Notes under the pieces: generated by a model
Database searches by the model: none
Seen by the model: the letters and a program-made list of their open reading frames with translations, nothing else
What the model was told of the DNA's origin: nothing
NCBI GenBank assembly: GCA_016713335.1
Contig: JADJPH010000036.1
Span: 1 to 64,000, forward strand
DNA: 64,000 bases
Reading direction: 5' to 3'
From: Candidatus Fredericiella danica
GTDB taxonomy: Bacteria; Chloroflexota; Anaerolineae; Caldilineales; Caldilineaceae
Position numbers and translations under genes: made by a program
Shown here: positions 38,404 through 48,667 of the stretch, piece after piece
Numbering within the stretch: position 1 is the first letter of the stretch
Layout of the letters: each line of letters starts with the position of its first letter

Positions 38404-38610
38404 ATGCAACAGAAGCGCACGCAGCCAGCCGCCAACAGCATCGCAAACGCCGCCAAGGCAGCAAAGAGTGATGCCCGCAGTGCCGTGGGGTTCGGAGACT
38501 GGACGGTCGTGGCAGGTTACGAGCTGATCGAGAGTTACACTATACGAAAAGATCCCACCGCAGATCTACTCGCAAGCGTCATTGATAGAGCGCTCGCATT
38601 CGCCGGCTAG
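38404..38610 (+). CDS. Small hypothetical protein (68 aa)
   Basis: The product is MQQKRTQPAANSIANAAKAAKSDARS..., ending VIDRALAFAG. The frame is open from a GTG at 38341. The first half is Ala/Lys-rich and helical; the second half (GDWTVVAGYELIESYTIRKD) looks like ordinary protein. I recognise no family. It lies between the palindromes of the integrase region, so it may be cargo or a chance frame. Confidence 0.35.
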   Translation: MQQKRTQPAANSIANAAKAAKSDARSAVGFGDWTVVAGYELIESYTIRKDPTADLLASVIDRALAFAG

Positions 38611-38624
38611 GGTGGTTTAAAGCA

Positions 38625-38653
38625 TCGCATAATTGCACAACCTTGCTATGCGA
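38625..38653. repeat. 7-bp inverted repeat TCGCATA/TATGCGA
   Basis: TCGCATA (38625-38631) and TATGCGA (38647-38653) are separated by 15 nt, about the shape of a tyrosine-recombinase core site. The right arm shares GCTATGCGAA with the palindrome at 38231-38244. Confidence 0.4.
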
Positions 38654-38682
38654 AAATATGTTGGTTGCGCTGCTCACGCATT

Positions 38683-38711
38683 GGCAATTGACCGATGATA
38701 ATTGACGATTG
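38683..38711. repeat. CAATTGACC-type dispersed repeat
   Basis: GGCAATTGACCGATGATAAT then TGACGATTG: one of three loci in the window with repeated CAATTGAC/ATTGAC words (others at 40590-40635 and within 60871-60930). All are intergenic. Confidence 0.5.
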
Positions 38712-38809
38712 CAGCTAGTCTTCCCCTACCTCGGTTTGCCCCTCACGCGTTCGGTTGGTACACTTCGTGGCGCTTCACATCCAGCACACGCACGAGAGGA
38801 CCCGCACGC

Positions 38810-39430
38810 ATGCACGCGCCCGCAACGCCCAACCGCCCCCTCCTGATCGCCGCCGATCTGGAAGGTGTCTTTTTACCGGAGATTTGGATCGCCGTCGCCG
38901 AACGCACCGGGCTGCCCGAACTGCGCCGGACTACGCGTGATGTGCCGGATTATTCCGCCCTGATGCGGTATCGAATGGACATTCTCGAGCAGCACAAACT
39001 GACCCTCGCCGATATCCAGGCCGTGATCGCCACCATGGACCCACTGCCGGGTGCAGCCGCCTTTTTGGATGATCTCCGGCGACGTGCCCAGGTCGTCATC
39101 ATCACCGATAGTTTCTATGAGTTCGTGACGCCCTTTCTCCCAAAGCTCCACTACCCTGCCCTGTTTGCTCACCAACTCGAAGTCGATGCCCGCGGCATGC
39201 TGGCCGGCTTCCGGCTCCGCACCGACGACGGTAAGCGCAAGGCCGCCGAGGCCTTTCGTGGCCTCGGCTTCCACGTGATCGGCATCGGCGACTCGTACAA
39301 CGATGTCCGCATGCTGGCTGCCGCCAATCAAGGCATCCTCTTCCGTCCGCCCGCCAACGTCATCGCCGAGTTCCCGGAATTCCCGATCGCCCAAAGCTAT
39401 GAAGATTTGAATTCGTTGATTGATGGCTGA
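38810..39430 (+). CDS. thrH: ThrH-like phosphoserine phosphatase/homoserine phosphotransferase
   Basis: A 206-residue HAD enzyme. ADLEGVFLPEIWIAVAERTG holds the nucleophile-region DLEG variant of DxDx, VIITDSFYEF motif II, and GIGDSYNDVRML motif IV. The block TTRDVPDYSALMRYRMDIL is typical of ThrH. Family role: release of serine from phosphoserine, or phosphate transfer to homoserine. The ATG at 38810 is chosen because homology starts just after it; the open frame runs to 38702. No serine or threonine genes are adjacent. Confidence 0.85.
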   Translation: MHAPATPNRPLLIAADLEGVFLPEIWIAVAERTGLPELRRTTRDVPDYSALMRYRMDILEQHKLTLADIQAVIATMDPLPGAAAFLDDLRRRAQVVIITDSFYEFVTPFLPKLHYPALFAHQLEVDARGMLAGFRLRTDDGKRKAAEAFRGLGFHVIGIGDSYNDVRMLAAANQGILFRPPANVIAEFPEFPIAQSYEDLNSLIDG

Positions 39431-39572
39431 CAGCCAGGTGCGCAGGCAGGATTACAGAATCAAAGCCAATCGTTTGCTATGTTCTTTATAGTGCACAACG
39501 TATATTTCACATCATTTCATCCATTCAATGCCCGGCACGGCAAGAGTCACGGCAGGAAGGATCCATAAACCG

Positions 39573-40061
39573 ATGATTAGCGAGACTTTACAAAAGGCGA
39601 TGAACGCCCAGGTCACCAAGGAATTCTATGCGTCGCAGCTCTACCTGGCGATGTCCGCGCACTTTGAGGCGGTCAACCTGCGCGGCTTCGCGCACTGGAT
39701 GCGCGTCCAGAGCGACGAGGAGCGTGGTCACGCCCTGCGTTTCTTTGACTATGTGCTGGAGCGCGGTGGGTCCGCCGAGTTGGGTGCAGTGGACGCACCA
39801 CCGGCTGAGTTTGGCGCCCCCATCGAGATCTTCAAGGAGGCGCTGGGCCACGAACAGAAGGTGACTGCGTCGATCAACGCCATCTACGCGCTGGCGCTCA
39901 AGGAAAACGACTACGCGGCCCAGGCCTTCCTCCAGTGGTTTGTATCCGAACAGGTCGAAGAGGAGGCGAATGCCACGGAAATGATCGATCGGCTGCACAT
40001 GGCCGGCGACAACAGCGCCGCGCTGCTGATGCTCGACAGCGAGGTAAAGGCACGGGCGTGA
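39573..40061 (+). CDS. Ferritin (FtnA-type iron storage protein)
   Basis: A 162-residue four-helix ferritin without haem-binding Met signs. Ferroxidase residues are visible in KEFYASQLYLAM, SDEERGHALRFFDYV and SEQVEEEANATEMID. The ATG at 39573 (MISETLQKAMNAQ) is the usual family start. The stop overlaps the flavodoxin GTG (GTGA), so the two are translated together. This suggests that the flavodoxin helps reduce and release stored iron; inferred from linkage. The frame is intact. Confidence 0.93.
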   Translation: MISETLQKAMNAQVTKEFYASQLYLAMSAHFEAVNLRGFAHWMRVQSDEERGHALRFFDYVLERGGSAELGAVDAPPAEFGAPIEIFKEALGHEQKVTASINAIYALALKENDYAAQAFLQWFVSEQVEEEANATEMIDRLHMAGDNSAALLMLDSEVKARA

Positions 40062-40546
40062 CGCCGGTCGGCATTTTCTATGGCAGCACGGACGGCGCAA
40101 CGGCCCGGATTGCGCAACTGATGAAGGAAAAGCTCGAACAACTGCTCGCGGGAGAACGTGAGCCGGACGTCGAGCTTTTCGATATTGCGCAATCCGGGCT
40201 TGCGCCATTCGCCCGTTTCGAATGGCTAATCCTTGGCGTGCCAACCTGGAACACGGGTCAATTGCAGCGCGACTGGGAACGCGTGCTCCCTGAGTTGGCC
40301 GGCATAGATCTGCCTGGAAAACGCGTGGCGATCTTCGGTCTGGGTGACCAGGTGGGCTACCCTGCGACCTTTGTCGACGCGATGTTCTTTGTGGCTGACT
40401 ATGTGCGCACCGCCGGCGCAGCACTGCTTGGCGCCTGGCCCATCGACGGCTATGAATTTGTGAATTCGTGGGCGGTCGAAGACGGGCAGTTCCTTGGCCT
40501 GGTGCTGGACGAACACTCGCAAGCCGATCTGACGGCCGCGGGTTGA
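40058..40546 (+). CDS. Flavodoxin
   Basis: A long-chain-type flavodoxin of 162 residues. The FMN phosphate loop GIFYGSTDGATARIA, the PTWNTGQLQRDWE loop and GLGDQVGYPATFVDAM are all conserved. It is an FMN electron carrier. The GTG start at 40058 overlaps the ferritin stop. Placement with ferritin and, 600 nt on, an iron-type ABC transporter points to iron handling, with flavodoxin also able to replace ferredoxin under iron shortage. The frame is intact. Confidence 0.92.
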   Translation: MTPVGIFYGSTDGATARIAQLMKEKLEQLLAGEREPDVELFDIAQSGLAPFARFEWLILGVPTWNTGQLQRDWERVLPELAGIDLPGKRVAIFGLGDQVGYPATFVDAMFFVADYVRTAGAALLGAWPIDGYEFVNSWAVEDGQFLGLVLDEHSQADLTAAG

Positions 40547-40589
40547 GCGGTGGTTGCAGCAGTTGATCGTCGAGTCAGGCGAGCCTTCA

Positions 40590-40635
40590 TTGACAATTGA
40601 CCGTTAACGGTTGACAATTGACCGTTGACAATTAG
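40590..40635. repeat. TTGACAATTGACCGTT repeat cluster
   Basis: TTGACAATTGACCGTT is followed by AACGG, TTGACAATTGACCGTT again and TTGACAATTAG. Two full direct units and one partial, with inverted parts (CCGTTAACGG). Intergenic between flavodoxin and the next gene. Confidence 0.7.
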
Positions 40636-40667
40636 TTCAAGGACAAACGAGTATTTTGAGGTGACGT

Positions 40668-41180
40668 GTGACGGCATCTTCGCAGCCGCCGGTTCCTCCC
40701 CCGCCGCTCAGCAAACGCGATTCGCTCTGGGCTAATTTTATCAGCCCGATCGGTCACGTCCTGGCTTTCTTCTATCCACTCCTCGCCATTTCGACGGGAG
40801 CCCGGGCGATCTACCAGCTCTTTTTCAAACAAGGGGTTACGAACTATCTTCCCGTCTACTTGACTGCGATCGCCGCCGGGATCTACCTGGTGGCTTCCGT
40901 CGGCTTTGTCTACCGCCGGCGCTGGACCTGGTGGCTCTCGGTCGTCCTGTTGGCGATCGAGACGCTGTTTGCCATTACAGTTGGTGCGCTCAGCATCACG
41001 CAGCCGGAAGTCATCGGTCACACCGTCTGGAGTCGTTTTGGCATTGACTACGGCTTCCTCCCCATGTTGCTCCCTCTCTTCGGGTTGATCTGGCTCCTTT
41101 GGCCGCAGACGATGGAGGCCTACGGCATCCGTCGCAAGCCCACCAGCACAGGCGCATCCTCACCGGAAACGGGACTTTGA
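40668..41180 (+). CDS. Hypothetical membrane protein, four predicted helices
   Basis: A 170-residue frame from GTG 40668. Hydrophobic segments lie near residues 28-48, 62-82, 88-108 and 128-146. The N-terminus is Pro-rich (PPVPPPPLSKRD) and the C-terminus is hydrophilic. I do not recognise a family. Its TGA overlaps the ATG of the ABC permease (TGATG), so it is probably in the same operon and may be an accessory membrane part. Confidence 0.75.
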   Translation: MTASSQPPVPPPPLSKRDSLWANFISPIGHVLAFFYPLLAISTGARAIYQLFFKQGVTNYLPVYLTAIAAGIYLVASVGFVYRRRWTWWLSVVLLAIETLFAITVGALSITQPEVIGHTVWSRFGIDYGFLPMLLPLFGLIWLLWPQTMEAYGIRRKPTSTGASSPETGL

Positions 41181-42820
41181 TGGAATTCGCACCTTCTTCG
41201 CCGCCCGTGCGGCCAGAATCAACCGCGCGGGTTGCCATCAAGGGCAAACGACTCGGCGCGCCACGCTTGCTGGTGGGCATTGCCAGCATGGTTGGGTTGG
41301 CGATGCTGCTGCCGCTTGCCTATTTGGTCCTTCGCACGCTCGAATTGGGGCCGGCTCAGATCGTCGAAACCATCTTCAGCGCCCGCATGTTGCAGGTGAC
41401 GTGGAATAGCGTGTTGCTGGCGGCGTTGGTCACGATGATTTCGCTGTTGATTTCGGTCCCGCTTGCCTGGTTGACCGTACGGACCGATCTGCCCTGGCGA
41501 GGCATGTGGAGCATTGTGCTTACGCTACCACTCGTGATTCCCACCTACGTTGGCGCCTATGCGTTGGTCAGTATGATGGGACCGCGCGGCATTCTTCAGG
41601 GGTGGCTGGAGCCTTTGGGGGTGCAACGCTTGCCGTCAATCTACGGTCTCCCCGGTGCGGTCTGGGCGCTCACGATCTTCAGTTACCCCTATCTGTTTCT
41701 GAGCCTGCGCGCCGGGCTCTACAACCTGGATCCTGCACTTGAGGAGGCGGCGCGCAGCCTGGGGCTTGGTCCCTGGCGCACCTTCTGGCGTGTCATTCTG
41801 CCTGCGCTCCGCCCCGCCCTGGTCTCCGGCGTGTTGCTACTCTCACTCTATGTCCTGAGCGACTTTGGCGCCGTCTCGCTGGTGCGTTACAACAGTTTCA
41901 CCCGCGCCATCTATATCGCCTATCAGGGCAGCCTTGACCGCAGCCAGGCGGCGTTGCTCTCACTGGTGCTGGTTGCGCTGACGATCCTGCTATTGGTTGG
42001 TGCGCGCACGATCCAGGGTCGCCACCGCTACCATCGCACCGGCAGCGGCGCGGCGCGGCGGCAGCGCCCCATCAAGCTGGGTGCATGGCGGTGGCCTGCG
42101 CTCCTGCTCTGCGTGGCCGTGGCAGGTGCCTCATTGGTGTTCCCGATCGGTGTGATTGTTTACTGGCTGGTGCGTGGGCTTGGCTCCGGTGAAATGGTAG
42201 CGTCGGTCTGGGTTGAGGTTGTAAACAGCGTCTACGTCTCCTTCTTGGCGGCGGGTGTGGCGGTGCTTGGCGCCATCCCGGTGGCCTATTACGCCGTCCG
42301 CTATCCTTCAACCTACAGCGGTTGGGTCGGGCGCGCAGCCTATCTGGGCTATGCGTTGCCCGGGATCGTGATCGCCCTGAGCCTGGTATTTTTCGGCGCC
42401 AATTACATCCCGATCCTGTACCAGACCCTGGCTATGCTGATTTTTGGCTATACCGTCCGCTTTCTACCGCAGGCGTTGGCTATGCTGCGCACCGGGCTGC
42501 TCCAGATCAGCCCGCGGCTTGAGGAAGCCGCGCGCAGCCTCGGGTTGAATCGCCGGCGTACGCTCGGGCGCGTCACCCTACCACTGCTCCGACCCGGCAT
42601 CTGGGCAGGCGCCGCCCTGGTCTTCCTGACGACCATCAAGGAGTTGCCGGTGACCTTGCTGCTCAGTCCGACAGGCTTCACGACGTTGGCCGTCGAAATC
42701 TGGTCGGCGACAAGCGAAGCGTTCTATGCCCGCGCCGCGGTCCCTGCCTTGCTGCTGGTGGCGGTTTCGGCGTTGTCGATCTTCATTATTCTGGGGCAGG
42801 AGGAACGTGCACAGCTATGA
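41180..42820 (+). CDS. Iron(III)-type ABC transporter permease (FbpB-like, duplicated)
   Basis: A 546-residue permease made of two BPD_transp_1 halves, each with about six helices. Two EAA loops are visible: EEAARSLGLGPWRTFWRVIL and EEAARSLGLNRRRTLGRVTL. This two-in-one layout is typical of FbpB/AfuB ferric permeases; thiamine or phosphonate permeases are alternatives. The ATG at 41180 overlaps the previous stop, and the stop overlaps the ATPase start (ATGA). No substrate-binding protein is encoded nearby. The frame is intact. Confidence 0.88.
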   Translation: MEFAPSSPPVRPESTARVAIKGKRLGAPRLLVGIASMVGLAMLLPLAYLVLRTLELGPAQIVETIFSARMLQVTWNSVLLAALVTMISLLISVPLAWLTVRTDLPWRGMWSIVLTLPLVIPTYVGAYALVSMMGPRGILQGWLEPLGVQRLPSIYGLPGAVWALTIFSYPYLFLSLRAGLYNLDPALEEAARSLGLGPWRTFWRVILPALRPALVSGVLLLSLYVLSDFGAVSLVRYNSFTRAIYIAYQGSLDRSQAALLSLVLVALTILLLVGARTIQGRHRYHRTGSGAARRQRPIKLGAWRWPALLLCVAVAGASLVFPIGVIVYWLVRGLGSGEMVASVWVEVVNSVYVSFLAAGVAVLGAIPVAYYAVRYPSTYSGWVGRAAYLGYALPGIVIALSLVFFGANYIPILYQTLAMLIFGYTVRFLPQALAMLRTGLLQISPRLEEAARSLGLNRRRTLGRVTLPLLRPGIWAGAALVFLTTIKELPVTLLLSPTGFTTLAVEIWSATSEAFYARAAVPALLLVAVSALSIFIILGQEERAQL

Positions 42821-43857
42821 TGGCGAACCCTGACGCGCCTGGCATCCGACTCGAGCAAGTCGTCAAGCGCTTTGGCGACGTAGAGGCAGTCAATGGCGTT
42901 TCGCTCACCCTGCCCCGGGGTAAACTGCTTGCGCTGCTGGGGCCAAGCGGCTGCGGCAAGACGACGACGCTGCGCCTCATTGCCGGCTTTGAGGCGCTTG
43001 ACAGTGGGTTGATCGAGATCGGCGGCACGCCGGTCGCGGATGGCCGGCGCGCCCTGCCGCCGGAAAAGCGCCGGATAGGCATGGTCTTTCAAGAGTACGC
43101 GCTCTTCCCCCACCTGACGGTCGAGCAGAACATCCGCTTTGGCCTGCACCACTACGCAGGTGATCCCGTCCAGCGCACGTCAACCGTAATGGAATTGGTT
43201 GGCCTCGATGGCCTGGCCAGGCGCGCGCCACACGAACTGAGCGGCGGCCAACAGCAGCGCGTTGCGCTGGCGCGTGCGTTGGCGCCGGAGCCAGACGTGG
43301 TGCTGCTGGACGAGCCATTCTCAAATCTGGATGCCGGGTTGCGTGTCCGGGTACGGGCAGAGGTGCGTACGATTTTGCAGAATGCGGGTGCAACGGCCGT
43401 CTTTGTGACCCATGATCAGGAAGAAGCCATGAGTATGGTGGATCTGGTGGCGGTGATGCTGGGCGGCGCCGTGCAGCAGATGGCGACGCCGCAACAACTC
43501 TATCATCAACCGGCGACGCGTGCAGTGGCCGAATTCATCGGTGACGCCAATTTCTTGCCCGGGAGCGCCCACGGTCAGACCGTCGAGACCGAATTGGGGC
43601 AGCTATACCTGCAGTTCACCGGTAGTGGTCAGATGGATGTACTGGTGCGTCCGGAAAATGTCACCGTGAAGCCCGCGCCGGCTACCTCAGGCGCAAGAAT
43701 CAAACGGGTGCTCTTTTTTGGTCACGATCAACTGGTGACCGTACAGTTGCCGTCCGGCAGGCTGCTAGACGCACGGGTCAGTCCGATCTACAATTTCGCC
43801 ATTGGCCAACCGGTGAATGTAGCTGTCAACGGTTTGGTAATGGCTTATCCTCACTAA
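42817..43857 (+). CDS. ABC transporter ATP-binding protein (FbpC/PotA-like)
   Basis: A 346-residue ATPase: Walker A GPSGCGKTTTLRL, Q-loop FQEYALFPHLTVEQNI, signature LSGGQQQRVALARAL, Walker B VVLLDEPFSNLD, H-loop VTHDQEEAM, then a C-terminal TOBE-like domain (VLVRPENVTV). It pairs with the duplicated permease just upstream. Iron is the likely cargo given the ferritin-flavodoxin context, but this group also includes polyamine and thiamine systems. The frame is intact. Confidence 0.9.
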   Translation: MMANPDAPGIRLEQVVKRFGDVEAVNGVSLTLPRGKLLALLGPSGCGKTTTLRLIAGFEALDSGLIEIGGTPVADGRRALPPEKRRIGMVFQEYALFPHLTVEQNIRFGLHHYAGDPVQRTSTVMELVGLDGLARRAPHELSGGQQQRVALARALAPEPDVVLLDEPFSNLDAGLRVRVRAEVRTILQNAGATAVFVTHDQEEAMSMVDLVAVMLGGAVQQMATPQQLYHQPATRAVAEFIGDANFLPGSAHGQTVETELGQLYLQFTGSGQMDVLVRPENVTVKPAPATSGARIKRVLFFGHDQLVTVQLPSGRLLDARVSPIYNFAIGQPVNVAVNGLVMAYPH

Positions 43858-43877
43858 CGCAGGAAGAAGGAAACAAA

Positions 43878-44324
43878 ATGAAAGTTGCCGTTGGGTCAGA
43901 CCATGCTGGTTTCCCGCTCAAGCCCATCGTCGTCGACGAACTACAGTCAATCGGCGTCGAAGTGACCGACAAGGGCACTTATAGCCTGGATCGCGTTGAC
44001 TTCCCCGATTTTGCAGCGCTGGTGGGACGCGCCATACAGAACGGTGAAGTGGATCGCGGTATTCTCATCTGCGGCAGTGGCGTCGGCGTCTGCATTGCGG
44101 CCAACAAGATGCATGGCATTCGCGCTTCGGTCACGCACGACACCTACAGTGCGCATCAGGGGGTCGAGCACGATGGCATGAATGTCATGTGCCTTGGCTC
44201 GCGGATCATTGGCGAAGAAGTTGCGCGCGAGTTGGTGCGTTCGTTTATCGGCGCCGAATTCCAGGCCGAAGACCGTTTTATCAACCGCGTCAACAAGATC
44301 GCGGCGCTTGAGGCAGAACGATAA
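43878..44324 (+). CDS. rpiB: Ribose-5-phosphate isomerase B
   Basis: A 148-residue RpiB/LacAB family isomerase, converting ribose 5-phosphate and ribulose 5-phosphate. It has GSDHAGFPLK, the CGSGVGVCIAANKMHGIRAS anion loop with the catalytic Cys, and EHDGMNVMCLGSRIIG. The start follows AGGAAGAAGG. A G6PD gene follows 120 nt on, so the pair covers both ends of the pentose phosphate pathway. The frame is intact. Confidence 0.95.
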   Translation: MKVAVGSDHAGFPLKPIVVDELQSIGVEVTDKGTYSLDRVDFPDFAALVGRAIQNGEVDRGILICGSGVGVCIAANKMHGIRASVTHDTYSAHQGVEHDGMNVMCLGSRIIGEEVARELVRSFIGAEFQAEDRFINRVNKIAALEAER

Positions 44325-44442
44325 CCAAGCCAGAAATCACCAGACAAAGACAACCAAGACGATGCTCGTCTCGTGGCTGCGACTCGCCGCCGCCTTGGAG
44401 GCCAGGGTCGACAGTATGCTAGCCACACCAGGAGATCATGCA

Positions 44443-45997
<1,555 letters not shown>

Positions 45998-46021
45998 AAC
46001 GGCCTGGTTGAGACTGGATGA

Positions 46022-46552
46022 TTATCGTTTTCGCGGTGCTTTGCCGTGGTCACCATGCATCAGTGACTCATTGATAAAGGTGAAACGCGCAACTTTGCCG
46101 TCAGCGTCGAAGTGCAGCGCCAGCAGCCAACCATAGACGTCGTCCGGCCATTTTGCCGGCAATTCGCCTTCCGGCGCACCCAACGCGTGGGCGAGTTCCA
46201 CGATGTAACCGTGGTGCCAGCAAATCAGCGTGTCGGCGTTGTCGTATTTCGGATGCGAAAGTACATGTGTGGCAAGCGCCGCATAATCGGAGTCGGCGTG
46301 CCGGTCGTGAATTTCCAGGTTGGTCGCGAGCGCGAGCGGCATGACCGTCAATTTGGGGCGCTGGCTCTCGGCGCTGTCGGCGGCGGCCACCATGCGCCGG
46401 ATCTGGATGGGTTGCCCGTCGAGTGCCAGGTTTTGAAAGTAGGCAACATAGGCGTGGGCACGGGCGCGACCGGCCGGCGCCAGGTTGAAGTCGCTGGCGT
46501 CTTCAGGCTTCTCAGCATGCCGGATCAGAATGACGGTGCTGTTCTTAGGCAT
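46022..46552 (-). CDS. Histidine phosphatase family protein (SixA-like)
   Basis: A 176-residue protein with the RHAEKP catalytic motif (VILIRHAEKPED) and a second His in CWHHGYIVELAHALG. Members remove phosphate from proteins or small molecules; the substrate is not clear. The ATG at 46552 is taken because RHA lies 10 residues in; the frame extends upstream without similarity. It follows the MFS gene by 19 nt on the same strand, probably co-transcribed. It converges on zwf. Confidence 0.8.
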   Translation of the reverse strand: MPKNSTVILIRHAEKPEDASDFNLAPAGRARAHAYVAYFQNLALDGQPIQIRRMVAAADSAESQRPKLTVMPLALATNLEIHDRHADSDYAALATHVLSHPKYDNADTLICWHHGYIVELAHALGAPEGELPAKWPDDVYGWLLALHFDADGKVARFTFINESLMHGDHGKAPRKR

Positions 46553-46571
46553 TGTGCTGCTCCCAAACAGA

Positions 46572-47795
46572 TCAATTCGCCGGCTGAGGTTGCACCCGCT
46601 GCGGCGGTTGGCGTTGCCCAATCCAGAAAATCAGGGCGCCAGCCAACAGGCTGACGGCGCCTGTCAGCAAGACAACTGTCCCATTCGTGGCGTCCCATAA
46701 AATGCCCCCGGTGATGGCGCCTAGCGCCCAGCCCAGACCACCTTGTGCGGCGCCAACCAGCGATTGGCCCGTGGCGCGCAGCCCGGGCGGCGCCGTCTCG
46801 TTGGCGAAGGCGACAACCGCCATCCAGAAGGCGCCGAACGAGAATCCAATCGTCGACATCATCACAAAGACGACCGGTAGGGATGTTGCCACCCCGATCG
46901 AGCCGTAGGCGATGGCCAGTCCAATCAAACCAGCAATGATGAGTTGTGCAAATCCAAATCGTGCCAGCAGACGTGCACCGATAAAGAAGATCGGGATTTC
47001 AGTCAACGCATTGAGCGCAAAGGCAAACCCAATGTCGCTTTCACTCGCGCCCATGGCTGCCATCTTCAATCCGACGAAATTGATGAAGCAGGCCGCGCCG
47101 AACCCCATCAGGATATTCATCAGCAGAAAACCGACATAGGCACGCTGGCGCGCCAGGGTCCGCAGTCCAGCCCAGAGGTGTCCCTTTTCGCCTTCAGCGA
47201 GGTGCGCCATCGGCAACAGAAAGCTGAGGCCTGTGCACACAACCGCCAGCAACAGGCCCTGCACCACGAAGATGTTTGAGAGGGTGTCGGGCGTCAGCAG
47301 GCGCCCCAACAGGAGACTCGCCGCAAGAAATCCGATACTGCCGAAAAGGCGCTGCTTGCCGTAAGAATCGCCAGTGATGGCCACGGTTGCCATCACTGTG
47401 CTATCAACGAGCGCCATCACCGGGGTGCGAAAGAAAATCATGGCAATGACCAACACGAGCATCGGCCCGAATCCGGTCGTCCAGATAAAAGGAAAGGACA
47501 CGAGTCCCGCCATCAGCACGCAGGTTGCCAGCACCAGGCGATGGATCTTCCAGCGATCGGCGATCCCGTTCCAAAAGGGATTGGCTGCCAGCGAAATCAT
47601 TGGGGGGATGCTGCCGAGCAAGCCGATCTCGGTTCCAGAAAATCCGCGCGACAGCAGAAATAGATTGAAATAGGGCGCCATCGCACCAAGAGAGGCGAAA
47701 AAGGCAAGATAGTAGAGTTTTGCCACCCACAGCCGCGAGCCACCTGTCTTGGCCGGAGCGACTCCAATATCGATAGGTATCGCGGTCTGCTCCAT
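46572..47795 (-). CDS. MFS transporter (MFS_1-like, LacY/NupG-type fold)
   Basis: A 407-residue, 12-helix major facilitator protein. Early segments read KLYYLAFFASLGAMAPYFNLFLLSRGFSG and NPFWNGIADRWK (the loop 2-3 motif). The C-terminal half carries SFGAFWMAVVAFANE and TGQSLVGAAQGGLGWALG. This group includes sugar and nucleoside proton symporters. The start at 47795 is an ATG. It is divergent from the pyrophosphatase gene and upstream of the histidine phosphatase. The frame is intact. Confidence 0.85.
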   Translation of the reverse strand: MEQTAIPIDIGVAPAKTGGSRLWVAKLYYLAFFASLGAMAPYFNLFLLSRGFSGTEIGLLGSIPPMISLAANPFWNGIADRWKIHRLVLATCVLMAGLVSFPFIWTTGFGPMLVLVIAMIFFRTPVMALVDSTVMATVAITGDSYGKQRLFGSIGFLAASLLLGRLLTPDTLSNIFVVQGLLLAVVCTGLSFLLPMAHLAEGEKGHLWAGLRTLARQRAYVGFLLMNILMGFGAACFINFVGLKMAAMGASESDIGFAFALNALTEIPIFFIGARLLARFGFAQLIIAGLIGLAIAYGSIGVATSLPVVFVMMSTIGFSFGAFWMAVVAFANETAPPGLRATGQSLVGAAQGGLGWALGAITGGILWDATNGTVVLLTGAVSLLAGALIFWIGQRQPPQRVQPQPAN

Positions 47796-47949
47796 GGCTC
47801 GATCGCGCGCTCACTTTCTCTGAGAGTTTGCAACTTCATTGATGACAAGCCAGGCGCTCGCCACCTGGGTGACGCAAATGGTCACGATAGCGTATCGAAA
47901 TTGAATGCGCAAATCCGGCAGCCGCACCCACCGTGAAAATGGCGCGCTT

Positions 47950-47978
47950 TTGATGGAACCTCGCCTCTCTGGCATAAT
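47950..47978 (+). promoter_or_regulatory. Predicted promoter for the pyrophosphatase
   Basis: TTGATG, a 17-nt spacer and CATAAT lie about 75 nt upstream of the ATG at 48052. Confidence 0.55.
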
Positions 47979-48051
47979 GCGTCTATGTTCGGTTTTGCAC
48001 CAACAATCCGGCACGTAATCGGCGCAACGTTGCGTCCAAAGAGAGGCAACC

Positions 48052-48667
48052 ATGTCAAAGCATTTTCCACCCCCCTTTTACCGCTGGCGTCCCCATCCGT
48101 GGCACGGGCTCGAAGTGGGACCGAACCCGCCGGAACTTGTGCATGCCTACATTGGAAATCACCCCCTTCGATCTCATCAAATACGAGATCGACAAGACCA
48201 CGGGCTATCTCCGCGTCGATCGGCCGCAGCGCACTTCTTCCCAGCCCCCCGCGCTCTATGGCTTCATTCCGCGCACCTATTGCGACCAAAACGTGGCGCA
48301 ACTGGGCGGCGCCGAACAGGGTGACGGGGATCCGCTGGACATTTGCGTCTTGAGTGAACGTCCCGTGAATCGGTCCGAAGTGATCGTCAATGCCCGGATT
48401 GTCGGTGGGTTGTATGTCAACGACCATGGCGAAGCCGACGACAAGATCATTGCCGTGCTGAACAACGACAACGTGTGGGGCCACGCACGGGACATTACCG
48501 ATCTGCCCGACATTCTCATTGAACGCCTGCGCCACTACTTCGCAACGTACAAAATGATTCCGGGCCAAGAGCCGGGTCTGACCGTTGACCGGAGTTATGA
48601 CCGCGAGCATGCCTTGCGCGTGGTCGAAGCCGCAATGCAGGATTACTTTATCGAATATGGCGATTAG
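48052..48667 (+). CDS. ppa: Inorganic pyrophosphatase, one frameshift
   Basis: A soluble family I pyrophosphatase of about 204 residues, hydrolysing PPi to drive biosynthesis. The N-terminal frame reads MSKHFPPPFYRWRPHPWHGL after a GAGAGG site. Near 48155 an extra G shifts the frame, and EITPFDLIKYEIDKTTGYL continues. The metal-site block GDGDPLDICVLSE and the end DYDREHALRVVEAAMQDYF-like sequence follow. Its stop overlaps the acetyltransferase start. Confidence 0.92.
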
